Virus record (IMG/VR): IMGVR_UViG_3300010885_029889
Coordinates: 1-35,277 of that record
Direction: 5' to 3' (one strand)
DNA length: 35,277 nucleotides
DNA from: a virus
The stretch's first letter is position 1. Each line of letters opens with the position of its first letter. The notes beneath the pieces were generated by a model. That model did not search any database, was not told the DNA's origin, and worked only from the letters and a program-made list of their open reading frames with translations. The translations under genes and the position numbers were made by a program. Shown here one piece after another: positions 1 to 7,900 of this stretch.

Positions 1-240
1 ACGCAGAGGCGGTTGACCGGTACCCCTTACTCTAGCTTCACATATCAACGGAACCCTAGTGACCCGATAATAAATCCAAGTCCTATAAGCTGGGGTTGGC
101 TTTTTCACAGAGCCCCGACCATTTGTTGCCTTAAGTTAGCAATTGCCTTTCACACGCAAGCATCCAGACCGGGTATCTCACCGTTCCTCATTGCGAGTCG
201 AGCTACCTCGACCAAACAGAGTGTGTTGTTGCCTATCTAG
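1..240. other. GC-rich patch without a convincing gene; possible structured RNA or foreign fragment
   Basis: G+C is about 50% by hand count (120 of 240 bases), while the next 60 bases are at 33%. On the minus strand all three frames contain stops. On the plus strand frame 1 is open from the window edge to a TAG at 238-240, but its product is rich in Pro, Ser and Thr and resembles nothing I know. A perfect 6-bp hairpin with a 4-base loop lies at 197-212 (GTCGAG CTAC CTCGAC), and a wobble-assisted GGGGTT/AGCCCC pair lies nearby around 93-117. The segment begins 2 bases past the stop of the leftward nuclease gene, so it would lie in the 3' end of that transcript. It could be a structured RNA, the end of a mobile element, the tail of a rightward gene, or an assembly join. 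I cannot choose between these. Confidence 0.35.
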
Positions 241-242
241 TT

Positions 243-671
243 TTAAATTTTGTTTTTGATGTGACTACCATGTATACGGCAAACTATCTGTCCGTTGTAG
301 TAGTCATCTGACTCTAGTACTCTATGATTAAATTGTTCTCTAGCTTCTATATAACTGCATTCGGCTTTTGATTTGCAATAAAATAATATTTCTCTTGTGA
401 AGTTGTCTGCGCCTTGCGCTAGAATGTCTTTGTTGAGTTGATCGTTGCTTCCATAGTATAGCTGCCAGTCTGAGTTTATTTTACTTCTGATTTTCTTGCG
501 CTTCTTGTTGCCGTTCTTTAATTTTACTACTTTGTACGTTGTCTTACTAAATTTTGCTAATTTTTTCCCAATATATTTTCTACCGGTTAGTTTATTTGTA
601 ATCAAATAAACAAAGCCGATGCAATCGTCGGGTAATGTTTCAATTTGTGTGTTTTCGTACAGCCATACCAT
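243..671 (-). CDS. GIY-YIG-like endonuclease
   Basis: This 142-residue protein has the layout of small GIY-YIG nucleases. Residues 19-24 (GFVYLI) and 33-35 (YIG) form the two-part signature, with Tyr22 and Tyr33 in the tyrosine positions. A lysine/arginine-rich stretch (50-64) is followed by SDWQLYYGSND (67-77), a block I associate with GIY-YIG-like proteins of T4-like phages. Arg93 and Glu109 are candidates for the catalytic arginine and metal-binding glutamate, and Asn126 follows Tyr-Tyr. It is the last gene of the leftward run, 18 bases after the second radical SAM gene. There is no obvious Shine-Dalgarno sequence before its ATG. It may be a free-standing homing nuclease or a phage DNA-processing enzyme; the sequence does not say which. 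The family call is fairly sure, the role is not. Confidence 0.72.
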   Translation of the reverse strand: MVWLYENTQIETLPDDCIGFVYLITNKLTGRKYIGKKLAKFSKTTYKVVKLKNGNKKRKKIRSKINSDWQLYYGSNDQLNKDILAQGADNFTREILFYCKSKAECSYIEAREQFNHRVLESDDYYNGQIVCRIHGSHIKNKI

Positions 672-689
672 GGACTAGTAGTTATCACA

Positions 690-1721
690 TTACCACTCTG
701 TTGCATATTTTTCATCTACCTTATGTGCTGCACACTTAGTTTGGCATTCTTGCCACTCAAATCTTTTAAAATTTTCTTCCCAAAATGGATCAGTTACAAC
801 ATCGGATAAATTCTTAGTGTTCAAACTAAACAAGGTTGCAATAGTTTGCCATTCTTGATTATGCGAATATCTATTTGCCACCCAACAACACGGAAACAAT
901 CTGCCCTGTGCATCAATATACAGGCCTTTGTTGCCAATTTCGCATAACGGTTTAACATTATTGATTTCTTTTACCGACTTGTAAAGCTGTATATTCTTCT
1001 CATTTATCTGTGAATTTGGCCCACGTGAGCTTAACGGTATAACATCTCTTTCAAATCTAAGCGAGCCGCTAACAAACTTTTTACTGGGTTCAAGCGGATC
1101 ATCGTTGCCGTAACTGGGATAGACGGTTCCAAACTTGGTGCTTTTCGTTAATTGAAACGCATCCATGCCCAAGGACAGGGCTAAATTTTTCATGTGATCT
1201 ATGCGATCTTCGTTAAATTTAAATGCAATAGCGGCCCATACTAACCGACAGTTACTGTTGTCTCTTAGTGCTTCAATTCCAGCAACAATACTGTTAAAAT
1301 CACTGTTTACTCGATATAAATTGTTGCTGTCATTGTCGTAGCCATCAACGCTAAAATGTACAGTATCCTGCTCAGTAAGCACACTGCCTAACTCGCGCCA
1401 CCATTCTGGTTTTTTGTGTGACCCATTGGTAACAATAACAATCTCTACAGGTTTCACGCTTTTAATATAACTGATCACAGGAATGAGATCGTGAGCATAG
1501 ATAGGGTCACCGTCGTCGCCACAGAATGTAATTTTTTCTACATTGCTGTTGATAAATTCTGGAGTGAAGTTACGTTCAAAGAAAGCCAAATCTAGTTCTG
1601 TGTTGACAAGCCCATTGGGTACTTCTTGTCTAGCACAGCGTGGACAACGTAAGGTACACTTTGAACTGATTTCAATATGAAAATGCCAAGTAGCTAACAT
1701 AGTTGTGTTTCTCTTTGCCAT
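690..1721 (-). CDS. radical SAM protein with C-terminal cysteine cluster (SPASM/twitch-like), copy 2
   Basis: The 343-residue product carries the radical SAM iron-sulfur signature CxxxCxxC at Cys22, Cys26 and Cys29, at the start of the barrel. CGDDGDP follows, in the place of the SAM-binding GGE motif. The C-terminal third holds a second cysteine set: a Cys before GLYIDAQGRLFPCCW, and a final CQTKC. This layout is typical of SPASM or twitch domains, which bind an extra cluster in peptide- and protein-modifying members. It overlaps the end of the upstream paralogue by 28 bases if Met1 is used. Met8 at 1700 is an alternative start with a weak purine-rich site (AAAGAGAAA) upstream; Met1 has none. 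The C-terminal layout matches the neighbour, so the two arose by duplication or act as a pair. The substrate is unknown. Confidence 0.85.
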   Translation of the reverse strand: MAKRNTTMLATWHFHIEISSKCTLRCPRCARQEVPNGLVNTELDLAFFERNFTPEFINSNVEKITFCGDDGDPIYAHDLIPVISYIKSVKPVEIVIVTNGSHKKPEWWRELGSVLTEQDTVHFSVDGYDNDSNNLYRVNSDFNSIVAGIEALRDNSNCRLVWAAIAFKFNEDRIDHMKNLALSLGMDAFQLTKSTKFGTVYPSYGNDDPLEPSKKFVSGSLRFERDVIPLSSRGPNSQINEKNIQLYKSVKEINNVKPLCEIGNKGLYIDAQGRLFPCCWVANRYSHNQEWQTIATLFSLNTKNLSDVVTDPFWEENFKRFEWQECQTKCAAHKVDEKYATEW

Positions 1722-2560
1722 TGATTGGTGAAGCTGGTTTTATTTTTGTTACTAGAACAAGAGGTCTGACACACTGGATTTGGTGTGTCTGTTTTCCAAG
1801 TTAATTTTACAGTTTTTAAATCGTCTGTGATAAAATCTTGTTGTCTAGCACCTAACCAGCAACAAGGACTCACACGTCCTTGAGCATCTATATACATGCT
1901 TTTTTCTTTGAGCACATGACATTTTATAGGTCCCTGCTTGACCACAGGCTCTTGCCAGCCGATCGGAAATTCCAATCGATCAGTGAAACCACGTTTGCTG
2001 ACCTTGGCACGGAACCACTTAAAGCCCATGTCACGGGCCAGTTGTTCACAGGCATCTACTTGATGTTGATTGTGTTTGTAAACCAACATGTCCCAGTGTG
2101 CTGACCCGCCTGCGGCAATGTATGCTTGGGCATTGCTCATTAGTTTTTCCCAGTTTACATTTTTACGGTAAACATGATTGGTATCTTCTAATCCATCAAT
2201 ACTGAACACACAATAATCGTTAGGTTTATTAAATAGTTTCCCTAGAGCGTGCCAAAAGAATGTGCTTTGTACAGCACCATTGGTATTCATGCCTAGTGTA
2301 ATTTCTGGATTGACTTGTCTGAAATAGTTATAGATATCCATGGTGTAATATCCTGCAGCAGGATCGCCATAGTCACCACACATAAACATTTTTTCCAATT
2401 TAGATATTACTCGATCTGAAAAATGTTTCTGTATGTGTTCTATTCTAAGATGGTGTTTTGCATTTTTATTAAAATTCTTGTCAGTTTCTCTAGCACACAT
2501 AGGACATGCGGCTTGACAAACATCTGTGGGTTCGATGTGAAGTACTTGGAGTCTACGCAA
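1694..2560 (-). CDS. radical SAM protein with C-terminal cysteine cluster (SPASM/twitch-like), copy 1
   Basis: The 288-residue product has CxxxCxxC at Cys15, Cys19 and Cys22 near the N-terminus, followed by MCGDYGDP in the SAM-binding position. The C-terminus has a Cys in IKCHVLKEK, then MYIDAQGRVSPCCW, then VCQTSC, the same order as in the following gene. The family does one-electron chemistry with S-adenosylmethionine and a 4Fe-4S cluster. The extra cysteines suggest an auxiliary cluster. The start appears to be TTG, overlapping the last 8 bases of the gp46 gene, so translation is probably coupled. It is shorter than its partner by about 55 residues. Peptide modification is a guess from the SPASM-like tail; no precursor peptide gene is visible nearby. 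Confidence 0.83.
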   Translation of the reverse strand: MRRLQVLHIEPTDVCQAACPMCARETDKNFNKNAKHHLRIEHIQKHFSDRVISKLEKMFMCGDYGDPAAGYYTMDIYNYFRQVNPEITLGMNTNGAVQSTFFWHALGKLFNKPNDYCVFSIDGLEDTNHVYRKNVNWEKLMSNAQAYIAAGGSAHWDMLVYKHNQHQVDACEQLARDMGFKWFRAKVSKRGFTDRLEFPIGWQEPVVKQGPIKCHVLKEKSMYIDAQGRVSPCCWLGARQQDFITDDLKTVKLTWKTDTPNPVCQTSCSSNKNKTSFTNQWQRETQLC

Positions 2561-4316
2561 TTTCTATATCCGTGTTGTATGAAGTAAAGCCGCCTTCTTT
2601 AACTACTTTAAGAATATTTTCAACTCGACCAGACAGTTCATCTCTATGACTAACTAACCAAATACTCTTGTGACGTTCACGACTCATTTGTTTTAACAAT
2701 GCCAGAGCATTTTCTACACCGGCTGTATCCAAGCCGTTGTCAATCATTTCGTCTACAAACAACAAATTGATAGGCTGATACAGGCTTTCAAACACATCAC
2801 GGAATGCCCAGCTCATGCTTAGGATCAATCGATTGCGCTCGCCGCGACTTAAATTATCAAAGTCTAACTCTCTGCCTAACTCTTCGATGCTGACAGTTAG
2901 GTCATTTTGGAACACCACAGTATGCGGTAAGCCTACACGATCTAAATAGTGTGTCAGTCGAGCATTTAAATAGCTAAGATTTTGTTCAATAATCTTTTTA
3001 CGGATAAAGCTGTCTTTGCTTGTGAGTAATTTAAGCAAGAAATCTTGATGTTCTTGTAAGCGAGTAAGCTCATTAAGTGTGTCATATGTTACCTCCTTTA
3101 GGGCTTGTTGTTGCATCTCCGTAATTTGTTCTGCATACGGATCTGTTTCTGTTTGTTTAGTAGCAATCTGTTGTTCTAAGTTAGTCAATGTGGCTTGATG
3201 ATGTACCGCATCACTTTCTTTATCGTAGAACATCGTGGGCGGTTTGCCTAACGTGCCCAAGGATGTGTGGGCAGTCTCCAACTCTGATAACAAGGCGCTA
3301 AATTCTGTGCCGCTCTGTTGAGCCGTAGCCAACTCTGTCTGCTTGCTTTCCAAAACTTGTTCGTGCTTACTGTCGTGGAAGGCCTGTCCGCACGTATGAC
3401 ATTCATGGTTCTTGAGAGTCTCAATTTCTTTTGATAGTTTGGTTGCCAGTTTTTCTTCCCGCCCAACATCCAATTTGACACGCGAGATCTGACTTGATAG
3501 TTCGTTGATATCCTTGCGCTTTTGATCCCATATCTTATGGTCTTTGTGCGCTTGGATCTCACTTTCAATCTGTATATTCTGTAACGCCTTAAGAGCTTTC
3601 TCAAGTTCCGTGATATCTTCGCCATGTTTGGTAATCCATAATGTTTGTCTGCGCTTTAAACTTTCTATTTGCTCTTCAATACGCTTATTAGCTTCCTGTT
3701 CAGCACGAATACGAAATTCTTCTTGTGTAATTGCGTCTTTGGTCTGTTTGTTGTGTTCTTTAATTCTGTCAGCACGTTCACTCAACATGGTGATTCCAAG
3801 TAATTGCTCAATGATAGTACGTTGATCATTGGCCTTGAGACTCAGAAACGGTTCTGTGTAAGTATTCAATGCCAAAATATGTTTGAACATGTCGTGACTT
3901 AGTCCCAACACTTGCTCAATGGCTTCTTGTGTTTCTCTGCTGTCGCCCTGTGCTTCGTCGGTGACCTGTTGTTCTTGGTTGTTTACATAAAAGCGCAATA
4001 GATTTGGTTTGCGACCACGTTCGATACGATATTCTTTGCCGCCAACAAGAAAATCTAAACTGACCAACATGTTCTTGCCGTTGGTTTTGTTAACCAAATT
4101 ATCTTTACGTATGTTACTCAGGGCTTGTCCGTAAAGACTATAACTCAATGCATTGATAATGGTTGTTTTGCCTGTACCGTTGCGACTGCCGTCACCACCT
4201 AGGTCTAAATTTTCACCCAACACCAAGGTTAGATCAGTACGGTCAAAGTCAATTGCTTGTGTGCTATTACCCACACTCATAAAATTTTTAACAGTAAGAT
4301 TTTTAATTTTTATCAT
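2553..4316 (-). CDS. 46: recombination nuclease ATPase subunit (gp46, SbcC/Rad50-like)
   Basis: This is the ATPase half of the phage Mre11/Rad50-type nuclease, which works with gp47 in recombination-dependent replication and DNA end processing. From the ATG at 4316 it has 587 residues, close to T4 gp46 (560). The N-terminal Walker A is GSRNGTGKT at about 43-51, preceded by a glycine-rich insertion. Long coiled-coil arms surround a zinc-hook CHTCG (Cys306, Cys309). The C-terminal ATPase half has the signature LSRGE near 489, Walker B LLFVDE near 518, then a D-loop GLD and a switch His in SHRDEL. An in-frame ATG at 4355 has a better ribosome site (AAGAGA) and would add 13 residues, but the usual family start fits 4316. 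It overlaps the upstream gene by 14 bases. Confidence 0.93.
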   Translation of the reverse strand: MIKIKNLTVKNFMSVGNSTQAIDFDRTDLTLVLGENLDLGGDGSRNGTGKTTIINALSYSLYGQALSNIRKDNLVNKTNGKNMLVSLDFLVGGKEYRIERGRKPNLLRFYVNNQEQQVTDEAQGDSRETQEAIEQVLGLSHDMFKHILALNTYTEPFLSLKANDQRTIIEQLLGITMLSERADRIKEHNKQTKDAITQEEFRIRAEQEANKRIEEQIESLKRRQTLWITKHGEDITELEKALKALQNIQIESEIQAHKDHKIWDQKRKDINELSSQISRVKLDVGREEKLATKLSKEIETLKNHECHTCGQAFHDSKHEQVLESKQTELATAQQSGTEFSALLSELETAHTSLGTLGKPPTMFYDKESDAVHHQATLTNLEQQIATKQTETDPYAEQITEMQQQALKEVTYDTLNELTRLQEHQDFLLKLLTSKDSFIRKKIIEQNLSYLNARLTHYLDRVGLPHTVVFQNDLTVSIEELGRELDFDNLSRGERNRLILSMSWAFRDVFESLYQPINLLFVDEMIDNGLDTAGVENALALLKQMSRERHKSIWLVSHRDELSGRVENILKVVKEGGFTSYNTDIEIA

Positions 4317-5046
4317 AGTTTTTTTGTTTTCGATATAGCATTGATTCAACTGCATCAATATCTCTTGAATCTCTCCAAGGTAAATCTACAACTGGCATAA
4401 CAAATTGTTTAATAAAATCAAATTGAATCAGCGGAATTGGTTGCGGATATCCAAAATCTAATTCACAATATTCACTTTGATATCTAAATTCGTGCATGCC
4501 TTGTTGTTCACAATGCCAAATCCAATTGCCATTGATGCCAACCTGCTTGGCAGCACTGGTCAACATAAATCCGTAATCAATTTTTTTCTGTTCAAGTAAC
4601 AGCATAGCATAATCAATGTACAATTGCGACCTCAACTCGTGCTGTCTTGGCGAAATGAATTTGTTATGATATTCTCTTACTTCTTTAATTTTTGATCCAC
4701 TGGACAACCACATTTGATCCGGACCAACGTTGACAATGTTATTGTTGTACACCGGATCGCTGGCAATGGCATCTGTCCAATTGTACTGATTGTGAACAAT
4801 CAAATCTAATCTATTGGCCTGCGCCCATTGTATTAAGACACAGTCTTTATCATCAACATTGTTACGCAAACTGTTTACAATGTATTCGTTTCCGGCACCA
4901 TATCTGGACAAATTTGTTAATTCAACACCACGGGTCATTAACTTAATAATTTCAGGCCATTTGAAATAGTCAGGATACCCGTTGGGATATATCGAGTTGT
5001 CCCCGTATCCGTCAGCAATAGTTAATAATTTTATTGGTGTAACCAT
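4303..5046 (-). CDS. SGNH-hydrolase-like protein of unknown function
   Basis: The 247-residue product starts with KLLTIADGYGDN, followed by NLSRYGAGNEYIVNSL and DCVLIQWAQANRLD. This resembles the first three blocks of SGNH/GDSL hydrolases: a strand ending in GDS, a Gly, an Asn, then a strand and turn. The expected nucleophile serine after GD is not present; the equivalent region reads ADGYG, so activity as an esterase is doubtful. No signal peptide or membrane segment is seen. It lies between the two subunits of the gp46/gp47 nuclease, overlaps the next upstream gene by 16 bases and the gp46 start by 14, so it belongs to the same transcript. The fold call is an inference from motif order, and its role in infection is unknown. 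Confidence 0.5.
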   Translation of the reverse strand: MVTPIKLLTIADGYGDNSIYPNGYPDYFKWPEIIKLMTRGVELTNLSRYGAGNEYIVNSLRNNVDDKDCVLIQWAQANRLDLIVHNQYNWTDAIASDPVYNNNIVNVGPDQMWLSSGSKIKEVREYHNKFISPRQHELRSQLYIDYAMLLLEQKKIDYGFMLTSAAKQVGINGNWIWHCEQQGMHEFRYQSEYCELDFGYPQPIPLIQFDFIKQFVMPVVDLPWRDSRDIDAVESMLYRKQKNYDKN

Positions 5047-5843
5047 TTTGTTATTTGATCTGTATTTGTAAAAAAGTTTTCAAAATCATTATGCGGAACT
5101 TCTTTACCAAACTCTAGCCATATGAAATAATAGATTACAGCTTGAGTCCAAATGTCTGTAATGCTAGTTAAATCAGAATCTTCTAATTTTTTAATTTTGT
5201 TAATTATCTGCTGTGCCTTGGATACAGATACAAAATATTGTTCGTTGTTTGTGTACCATTCGTTCCAAAGCCCTTTGAACTCGTCCAACTCAACACCAGC
5301 CGACGCAATGGCATTTTTTAAAGTAGCGTAGTTGAGCATTGATTCGACTGTGACACAGTTGACACTTGACTCGGCTTGCCAGGCATGTCGTAAATGATGA
5401 TCACGTAAGAATAAAAAATATTTTTCTCGTTGTGCCCAGGGCTCTGCAGATATCCACAAGTCTGGGTCTACTTTTATTTCAGATTCTATAGATGATCGCA
5501 TGGCCTTATCAATCATGGTCTTTGCAACCACGGGCCATGATAGATCAGCATAGCACAATTTGATAATTGTGGCGCCCGGAAACGACTGCATAAAATCACG
5601 GCTATCGGAGTTGATTCCTAAATCTACCAGTACACTATAGTTGTAATTGGAATCAAAATCATAATGATAGTTTGTAGTTTCTGCTGTGTACTTTGGAGCA
5701 GTAAGTTCTAGATTGTGGCTATCTCCAGTCGTGCTGAATTGTATCTTATTAGCAGGCCGTTTAAAATCTTTACCGTGTAAAGTTAAAATGCCGTTAATAA
5801 AATGTCCAAAGCCACCACTAGGGTACCAGACACAATAGATCAT
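5031..5843 (-). CDS. unknown protein with glycine-rich N-terminal loop, between gp47 and the SGNH-like gene
   Basis: I do not recognise this 270-residue protein with confidence. It begins MIYCVWYPSGGFGHF, a strand followed by a glycine-rich turn that could be a nucleotide- or PAPS-binding loop as in sulfotransferases. A downstream strand-like segment, FPGATIIKLCYADLSWP, would suit an alpha/beta fold. The C-terminal half is helical and acidic, with many aromatic residues. No signal peptide or membrane helix is evident. Its ATG overlaps the TGA of gp47 (ATGA), which marks coupled translation, and its own end overlaps the SGNH-like gene. The placement inside the nuclease operon is notable, but no shared function can be shown. 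A transferase-like fold is only a suggestion. Confidence 0.6.
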   Translation of the reverse strand: MIYCVWYPSGGFGHFINGILTLHGKDFKRPANKIQFSTTGDSHNLELTAPKYTAETTNYHYDFDSNYNYSVLVDLGINSDSRDFMQSFPGATIIKLCYADLSWPVVAKTMIDKAMRSSIESEIKVDPDLWISAEPWAQREKYFLFLRDHHLRHAWQAESSVNCVTVESMLNYATLKNAIASAGVELDEFKGLWNEWYTNNEQYFVSVSKAQQIINKIKKLEDSDLTSITDIWTQAVIYYFIWLEFGKEVPHNDFENFFTNTDQITKWLHQ

Positions 5844-6853
5844 AAATTTTGATATATTTTCAACAATAACTTAGGATCGTAAAACTCACTTTCAATATTG
5901 GTCAATTGATCAGTGACAATTTGATCAACACTTTCAAATTTTACTTCTCCTGGTGCTAGGTCTAAATCTATAGAATTATTTTTAACTGGTATCAAGGCCA
6001 TTTCACGTAAATTGTAATCCTTGACAAAGGTATCTTTGATAAAGTTAGCTTCTTCGTAACTGATATCAATGTCTAACTCCACACGTACATGCATGTTAGG
6101 TACCAATATCTGTGGAGCCGAATCAATAACTTGACTCAATTTGAGCACACGATACAAGGGTTGTCCTGGCCAAGCAAAGTATTGATCTTCTTTGCCCCAT
6201 TCTTTGATCATCATACCACGTTCGCTATCGCCGGCATCGGCATAGTTGTGTGGAAAACAATTGCCAATATAATTGATATTCTTTTTTTGTTGACGCAGAT
6301 GAAAGTGACCCGAGTATACGCTTTCTATACCGCCAAAGTTTTCTACTTTGAGTTCACCGTGATCTGGCATTTCTACCATGGCATTCATTTTAAAGTGCGG
6401 CAACTCAAAATGGCCAAACATATACTTGGCTGTCATCTTGGCCAGTTTTTTATGATCGTCACCAACCAACCAAGGCGCAATAATAACATCGCCATCTTGG
6501 AAAAAGTCATTGACGATTTGTATGTTTGGAATGTGCTTGGCCCATTCGGTTGAATAGATATCACGCTTGTCTCTATAATACAAATCGTGATTGCCAGGAA
6601 TAAAGTAAAAACGATCAAACGCCGCTGACAGTTTTTCTAAACTGCGCAAACTGTACTGCAAGGTCTGCATGTTTATGGCTGCACGTTGGTGGCTCCAATC
6701 GCCAAGGAACATGCCGGTTTCGCAACCGTTAGCTCGGGCTGTGTCAATAAACCAATCAATGAAATTGGAGCAATCCTGATTGTGTTGTAGGCTATTTGAC
6801 TTTAGGCCAAAGTGGATGTCGGTACACACTGCTACTTTTTTAAATAGACTCAT
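5840..6853 (-). CDS. 47: recombination nuclease subunit (gp47, SbcD/Mre11-like phosphoesterase)
   Basis: This is the metal-dependent nuclease half of the gp46/gp47 complex. The 337 residues match T4 gp47 (339). The calcineurin-type phosphoesterase motifs are all present in order: Asp12-x-His14, Gly51-Asp52, Gly87-Asn88-His89-Asp90, and SGHFH at 181-185. The start is the ATG at 6853, seven bases after a TATACT -10 box, so the RNA may be nearly leaderless. The stop TGA overlaps the next start as ATGA. In T4 and many relatives gp47 and gp46 are close neighbours; here two unrelated genes separate them. It shares the leftward run with gp55 but appears to have its own promoter. Confidence 0.95.
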   Translation of the reverse strand: MSLFKKVAVCTDIHFGLKSNSLQHNQDCSNFIDWFIDTARANGCETGMFLGDWSHQRAAINMQTLQYSLRSLEKLSAAFDRFYFIPGNHDLYYRDKRDIYSTEWAKHIPNIQIVNDFFQDGDVIIAPWLVGDDHKKLAKMTAKYMFGHFELPHFKMNAMVEMPDHGELKVENFGGIESVYSGHFHLRQQKKNINYIGNCFPHNYADAGDSERGMMIKEWGKEDQYFAWPGQPLYRVLKLSQVIDSAPQILVPNMHVRVELDIDISYEEANFIKDTFVKDYNLREMALIPVKNNSIDLDLAPGEVKFESVDQIVTDQLTNIESEFYDPKLLLKIYQNL

Positions 6854-6860
6854 AGATTAC

Positions 6861-6889
6861 AGTATACACTATATGTTTGGGTTTTGCAA
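6861..6889 (-). promoter_or_regulatory. sigma-70 type promoter directly before gp47
   Basis: On the minus strand TTGCAA (6889-6884) and TATACT (6866-6861) are separated by exactly 17 bases. The gp47 ATG begins at 6853, seven bases past the -10 box, about where transcription should start. The 45-base gap between gp55 and gp47 is mostly filled by these elements. Confidence 0.6.
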
Positions 6890-6892
6890 CCC
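6879..6892 (-). other. short hairpin with GCAA loop after gp55
   Basis: The minus strand reads GGGTT GCAA AACCC, a perfect 5-bp stem with a GNRA-type tetraloop, starting 6 bases after the gp55 stop. No run of T follows, so it is a poor intrinsic terminator. It overlaps the -35 box of the gp47 promoter. Confidence 0.4.
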
Positions 6893-6898
6893 ATCTGG

Positions 6899-7813
6899 TT
6901 AAGTTTCGTTATTGTATTCGGCGATATCAATATTTGTAACAACAGAACCAAAGTTGGGATTCTTTTTACCAGCGTTCTGCCGTGTCCACGACGGATTAAG
7001 CCCGGCCTGCTCCAACATGTCATCACGAATGTTTTGATTTTTCTTTTCTAAATTCAATATACGAGTAAAGCTATTAGTAATAGCCGCTGTATAATAAGCA
7101 AAAGGATTTTGCGATTTACTTTCATCAAACTGCAAACCAATCTGGCTCAACTGTAACAAGGCTTGTCCACGCATTTCTTCATTATAAGTGTAACCACGCC
7201 AGTTGCTGCGAGTGGCATAGCGTTCACACAGTTTCATGTACATGGTTGCCAGTGTACGTGTGGCCTGACCATGATCCTTGCTAAACTGACCGTTCTCAAA
7301 ATCACCAATCCAATGACTTTTGCCCACCTGGAACGGCTGTTTGTTTTCATCTAAACGATAGTGATAAAACGGCGGAAAGTTCAAACGAACATGTTTTTCA
7401 TCTAAGACTGGAATATCCAGCAATTCAGCCAAAGGGTCGTCTTCCTCGATCAATTCAAGTTCAAAAATATCTTCAATTTTTTTCTTTTTTGCCGTTGTTT
7501 TTGATACTTTTTTAGGTGCCATTGGTATGTGATCCCAACAAGTAATTCTAAACACCAAGTCAGTATTTGGAATCTTTTTTGGGTCAACTATAACACCCTC
7601 TCGCTTGAATCTGTCTGCGCGATTTCGTCTTGCTTCGGCAATGGTACGTTGATTAATTTTAGCAAGACTGGGCAAAATGATATCATACTGGTGATCCGCT
7701 ACAGGATCGGTATATGTACAGTAGGTATTTTTGCTTAGGTGTATCTGTTTTAAGATATCTCTGTTGTTGAGATAGTTTGTTTTTGCTGGTGTTCTGGTGG
7801 GTGTAGTTGACAC
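6899..7813 (-). CDS. 55: late-transcription sigma factor (gp55-like)
   Basis: The C-terminal half matches the late sigma factor of T4-like phages: a sigma region-2-like stretch with GYTYNEEMRGQALLQL, NPFAYYTAAITNSFTRIL, then EKKNQNIRDDMLEQ. gp55 binds host RNA polymerase core and recognises TATAAATA-like late promoters. I place the start at the GTG at 7813, because AGGAGA lies 7 bases upstream; a longer open frame upstream lacks such a site and would run through the promoter. The product has 304 residues, against 185 in T4. The extra length is an N-terminal region with a lysine-rich stretch (KTTAKKKKIED) and an acidic segment (ELIEEDDPLAELLD), roughly residues 95-135. Late-promoter-like sites in this window support the call. 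Confidence 0.82.
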   Translation of the reverse strand: MSTTPTRTPAKTNYLNNRDILKQIHLSKNTYCTYTDPVADHQYDIILPSLAKINQRTIAEARRNRADRFKREGVIVDPKKIPNTDLVFRITCWDHIPMAPKKVSKTTAKKKKIEDIFELELIEEDDPLAELLDIPVLDEKHVRLNFPPFYHYRLDENKQPFQVGKSHWIGDFENGQFSKDHGQATRTLATMYMKLCERYATRSNWRGYTYNEEMRGQALLQLSQIGLQFDESKSQNPFAYYTAAITNSFTRILNLEKKNQNIRDDMLEQAGLNPSWTRQNAGKKNPNFGSVVTNIDIAEYNNET

Positions 7814-7820
7814 TAACGAA

Positions 7821-7826
7821 TCTCCT
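7821..7826 (-). promoter_or_regulatory. ribosome binding site that fixes the gp55 start
   Basis: AGGAGA on the minus strand, 7 bases before the GTG at 7813. No comparable site precedes the upstream in-frame ATGs, so this decides the start. Confidence 0.75.
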
Positions 7827-7838
7827 AATAGTATATTT

Positions 7839-7866
7839 ATTGTAGCACAAAAACCACAGGTGTCAA
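7839..7866 (-). promoter_or_regulatory. strong sigma-70 type promoter for gp55 and the leftward run
   Basis: On the minus strand TTGACA (7866-7861) and TACAAT (7844-7839) are 16 bases apart, nearly the bacterial consensus. The expected RNA start lies about 20 bases before the GTG, leaving room for the AGGAGA site. The -10 overlaps AATAAATA, so a late-type site may be superimposed. Confidence 0.75.
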
Positions 7867-7900
7867 CCTTTATATCATTATCTGGGTGGTTTATTTTAAC

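Noticed and set aside
30-239. Minus-strand frame that would be open if TGA were read as tryptophan
   Set aside because: Three TGA codons would need recoding, yet gp47 ends in TGA with an ATGA overlap, so TGA is a stop here.
1-240. Open plus-strand frame ending at 240, convergent with the nuclease gene
   Set aside because: Its composition is odd and matches nothing I know; an open frame of 80 codons in GC-rich DNA is expected by chance. It is kept only as an alternative explanation.
6879-6892. Hairpin after gp55 as an intrinsic terminator
   Set aside because: Stem of only 5 bp and no T run; listed as a plain hairpin.
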